Shown here piece after piece: positions 13,578 through 15,430 of a stretch of 15,430 nt of DNA. Made by a program: the position numbers and the translations under genes. The stretch's first letter is position 1; every line of letters starts with the position of its first letter. Source of the stretch: Pseudorhizobium banfieldiae (GTDB lineage: Bacteria; Pseudomonadota; Alphaproteobacteria; Rhizobiales; Rhizobiaceae); assembly GCF_000967425.1 (NCBI RefSeq), contig NZ_FO082822.1, positions 1-15,430 on the forward strand, written 5' to 3'. The notes below the pieces were generated by a model. The model made no database searches, was not told where the DNA came from, and saw only the letters and a list, made by a program, of their open reading frames with translations.

Positions 13578-15081
13578 TCACGCCGGATCGAACAGCCCTT
13601 TGAATTCCGGATCGGCATAGTAGACGAGCTTGTTGGCCATGATTGGCCGCTTGCCGGCGATGAACAGCAGTTCTCCGTTCTGGGGGAAGTTGCGCACTTC
13701 GTCAGGAGTCATCAGCGGCCGCGCGCTGTGCTGTTCGCCATAGGAGACGCCGGATTTTTCGGAATCGAGGGCGCGGCCCATGGTTTGGAACACGGCAGTT
13801 GTCTGGCCGAGCATGTCGGAGACGAATTTGGCGGTGTCATTATCGTTGACGCCGGAGACCTGAAGGACGCCGGCGTTGGAGAGGAAGGTGCCGGCCTTCG
13901 CGCCATAGGTGGCGCGGAGCTGATGGAGGTCCTGCAGGATGGGCCAGAGCTGGACGCCATAGCCGGCCATCAACCCCATGGCACGCTCGACGGCGGCCAG
14001 ATGGCCGAGGGCGGCGAACTCATCGAGCAGATAGAGCACTGGCGTTTCGGCTTTGCGGACTCGCGGGCCATGTCGAGCAGGCTTTGCGTGACGAACAGGC
14101 GCAGCCAGCGCGAATAGGTGGAAAGCCGATCAGGCGGCAGGACGAGGAATACCGTTGCCGTGCTTTTCTTGAGGTCGGCAAAGCGGAAGTCGGAGCGGTC
14201 CAGCACTTTGGCCATGCGCGGGCTGTCGAGGAAATGGGTATGGCGCTGCGCGGCCGAGAGGACGCCGGAGGCTTCCTTGTCGGATTTGCCTAGGTGCCGG
14301 TTGGCGGCACGGGCGACCAGGCCGCCAGCTTCCGTTGACGACTGCATGTCGGCCAGAAGCGCGGCGGAGGCGTCGGGCGCGAGGGCGAGATAGTCGCGCA
14401 GGGTGGCGAGGGTACGCCGATCGCGCGGCTCCTGCGTGGCGATATGAAGGATCATGCCGCCGATCAGGGCCTTGGCTTCCTCGTTCCAATGCGCCTCGCC
14501 CGCCGCGCCGGGTTCGTCATAAACGAGAGCGTCGGCCAGCGTGGCGGCGTCCTCGGCGACGTCGAGGCTTTGGGGATCGAGAGCGTCGAGCGGACTATAG
14601 GAAGCGGACGGCTGGCCGGTCACGCCGAAGGGGTCGAGAACATGGATCGGTCCGAAGCCTTGGCGAGCGCGCCCGGCAACCTTGGCGTTCGCGCTTTTGG
14701 GACGATGCAGATCACCGAGCGATCGGCGGTCAAGAGATTGGGAAGGATTGAGCCGACGCACTTGCCCGATCGTGTCGGGGCCATGGTGAGCAGATGGGCC
14801 GGGCCGTCATAGCGCAGAATCTTTTTCGTCTCGGGGTGGCGTCCAATCATCAGGCCGGGATTCTCCCCGGTCAGCTCGCGCAGCTCCTTGAAGGTGGTGA
14901 AGCGGGCCGAGCCATGGGTTTCGCCATCGAGATCCCCGAAATGGGTGATCAGCGGAAAGGTGGCGAGACGAAAGGTGAGGATGGCGAGAACAGCGATCAG
15001 CAGGGCGGCATGAAGGAAGCTGACAACCATATTGTGGCGCAGGCCCAAGGCTTCGAGCAGGGCACCGCCGCCGAGGCCCAT
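13578..15081 (-). pseudogene. traG: TraG/VirD4-type coupling protein with two frameshifts
   Basis: Three successive frames read as one coupling protein, the inner-membrane ATPase that hands the relaxosome to a type IV channel. Frame one (from 15081) has a membrane segment (FLHAALLIAVLAILTF), HGSARFTTFKELREL and a Walker A-like APTRSGKCVGSILPNLL. Frame two takes over near 14720 (NAKVAGRARQGFGPIHVLDP) and runs through FLVLPPDRLSTYSRWLRLFV. Frame three takes over near 14060 with Walker B VLYLLDEFAALG and continues to FKGLFDPA. Restoring one base at each break gives 501 codons exactly. The first break fits a lost A in ATC-GAT-CCC. The residue after the Walker A lysine is Cys, where I would expect Gly. 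Either the gene is dead or the sequence has indel errors. Confidence 0.85.
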
Positions 15082-15337
15082 TTCCCGACCCAGGCGAGCG
15101 ACAGACGCTTGCCGCGATCAACCGCGCGCTCGATCGCGTCCTGCATGGTGCGGTCGGGCTGATCGGGCACGATGCGCAGGCCGCGCGCTTCAATGTGCTC
15201 GAGGAAGAACCGCGCAATCAGAAGCTGTCGGCTTCTGAAAACTCAAGCCCGTGATCGCGCGCCGCCAGGGCAAGCGAATTGCGGATCGCGCGGAATAAAT
15301 CAATATCGGCTTGCCTTGCCGGTACGCCGTCATTCAT
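14997..15337 (-). pseudogene. Small unknown transfer-region gene with one frameshift
   Basis: The ATG at 15337 overlaps the traD stop by 8 bases and opens MNDGVPARQADIDLFRAIRN, then SLALAARDHGLEFSEADSF, before a stop at 15218. In the next frame protein-like sequence resumes at once: LIARFFLEHIEARGLRIV, then PDQPDRTMQDAIERAVDRGK. Adding one base at about 15219 (giving DSFLIARFF) joins them into 113 residues ending at 14997. The result would overlap the traG start by 85 bases, which is long, so the true end is uncertain. It lies between traD and traG in a likely operon. I do not recognise the family. Confidence 0.5.
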
Positions 15338-15430
15338 TGCCGGTCTGTCGCCCGGCATTGGCTGGCGTGTCCTGCATCAAATCGTCAAACAACGCCTTGT
15401 CCATGTCGCGCGTCAGAAAGCCGGGCAATT
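15330..15430 (-). CDS. traD: TraD-like transfer protein, 3' part (gene begins at the left edge)
   Basis: The frame enters from the right edge and reads LPGFLTRDMDKALFDDLMQD, then TPANAGRQTGNE and a stop. The motif LPGFLTRD directly after REWLKR is how I recall TraD-like proteins of this group ending. The last base of the left-edge portion (G, position 1) plus AA (15430-15429) supplies the joining Glu codon. The small gene downstream starts within its last codons, which suggests coupled translation toward traG. Confidence 0.75.
   Translation of the reverse strand, partial: LPGFLTRDMDKALFDDLMQDTPANAGRQTGNE

Noticed and set aside
13560..14812. Plus-strand frames of 120-185 codons opposite traG
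   Set aside because: The minus strand carries well-conserved coupling-protein sequence throughout; these plus-strand frames have no recognisable domain.
1..15430. tRNA or rRNA genes
   Set aside because: Reading both strands I saw no cloverleaf with a GTTC-type T loop and no rRNA-like conserved segments. A covariance-model scan could not be run.

Overview
The window is best read as a complete circular plasmid of about 15.4 kb, cut open inside one gene. The minus-strand frame leaving the left edge (…LREWLKR) continues without a break into the minus-strand frame entering the right edge (ELPGFLTRD…). Together they restore one 113-residue TraD-like protein. Base composition (GC-rich with GC-rich third positions) and gene families (TraA-type MobA/MobL relaxase with fused helicase, VirD4-type TraG, TraD, small ParA, DinJ/YafQ) suggest an alphaproteobacterial host. 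A sphingomonad is my guess from family resemblance only.

Layout: (1) 1-364 holds the traD 5' part and a compact oriT. (2) 365-4054 is the large intact relaxase/helicase traA. (3) 4055-7736 is an accessory metal and efflux block, read leftward: an orphan mercury-type merR, a textbook mer operator-promoter, a small unknown gene, a Bcr/CflA-like MFS transporter, arsR, and two broken arsenate reductase genes of different families. (4) 7737-9392 has a cluster of four TGTCGCA half-sites, then a divergent arginase-family gene translationally coupled to a serine resolvase. (5) 9393-12617 is the maintenance core: an RHH protein, a putative replication initiator, parA with a parB-like partner, and dinJ-yafQ. 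(6) 12618-15430, read leftward, holds a split metallophosphoesterase, a traG with two frameshifts, a frameshifted small gene, and the 3' end of traD.

Functionally, replication, partition, toxin-antitoxin and possibly resolvase-based multimer resolution keep the plasmid in the cell. traA plus oriT would allow mobilisation. No type IV secretion channel genes are present and the coupling-protein gene is broken, so the element looks mobilisable with help rather than self-transmissible. The accessory block is eroded: the ars operon has lost both reductases, and a well-preserved mercury sensor and promoter now face an MFS exporter instead of mer resistance genes. No tRNA, rRNA, CRISPR array or complete insertion sequence was seen.
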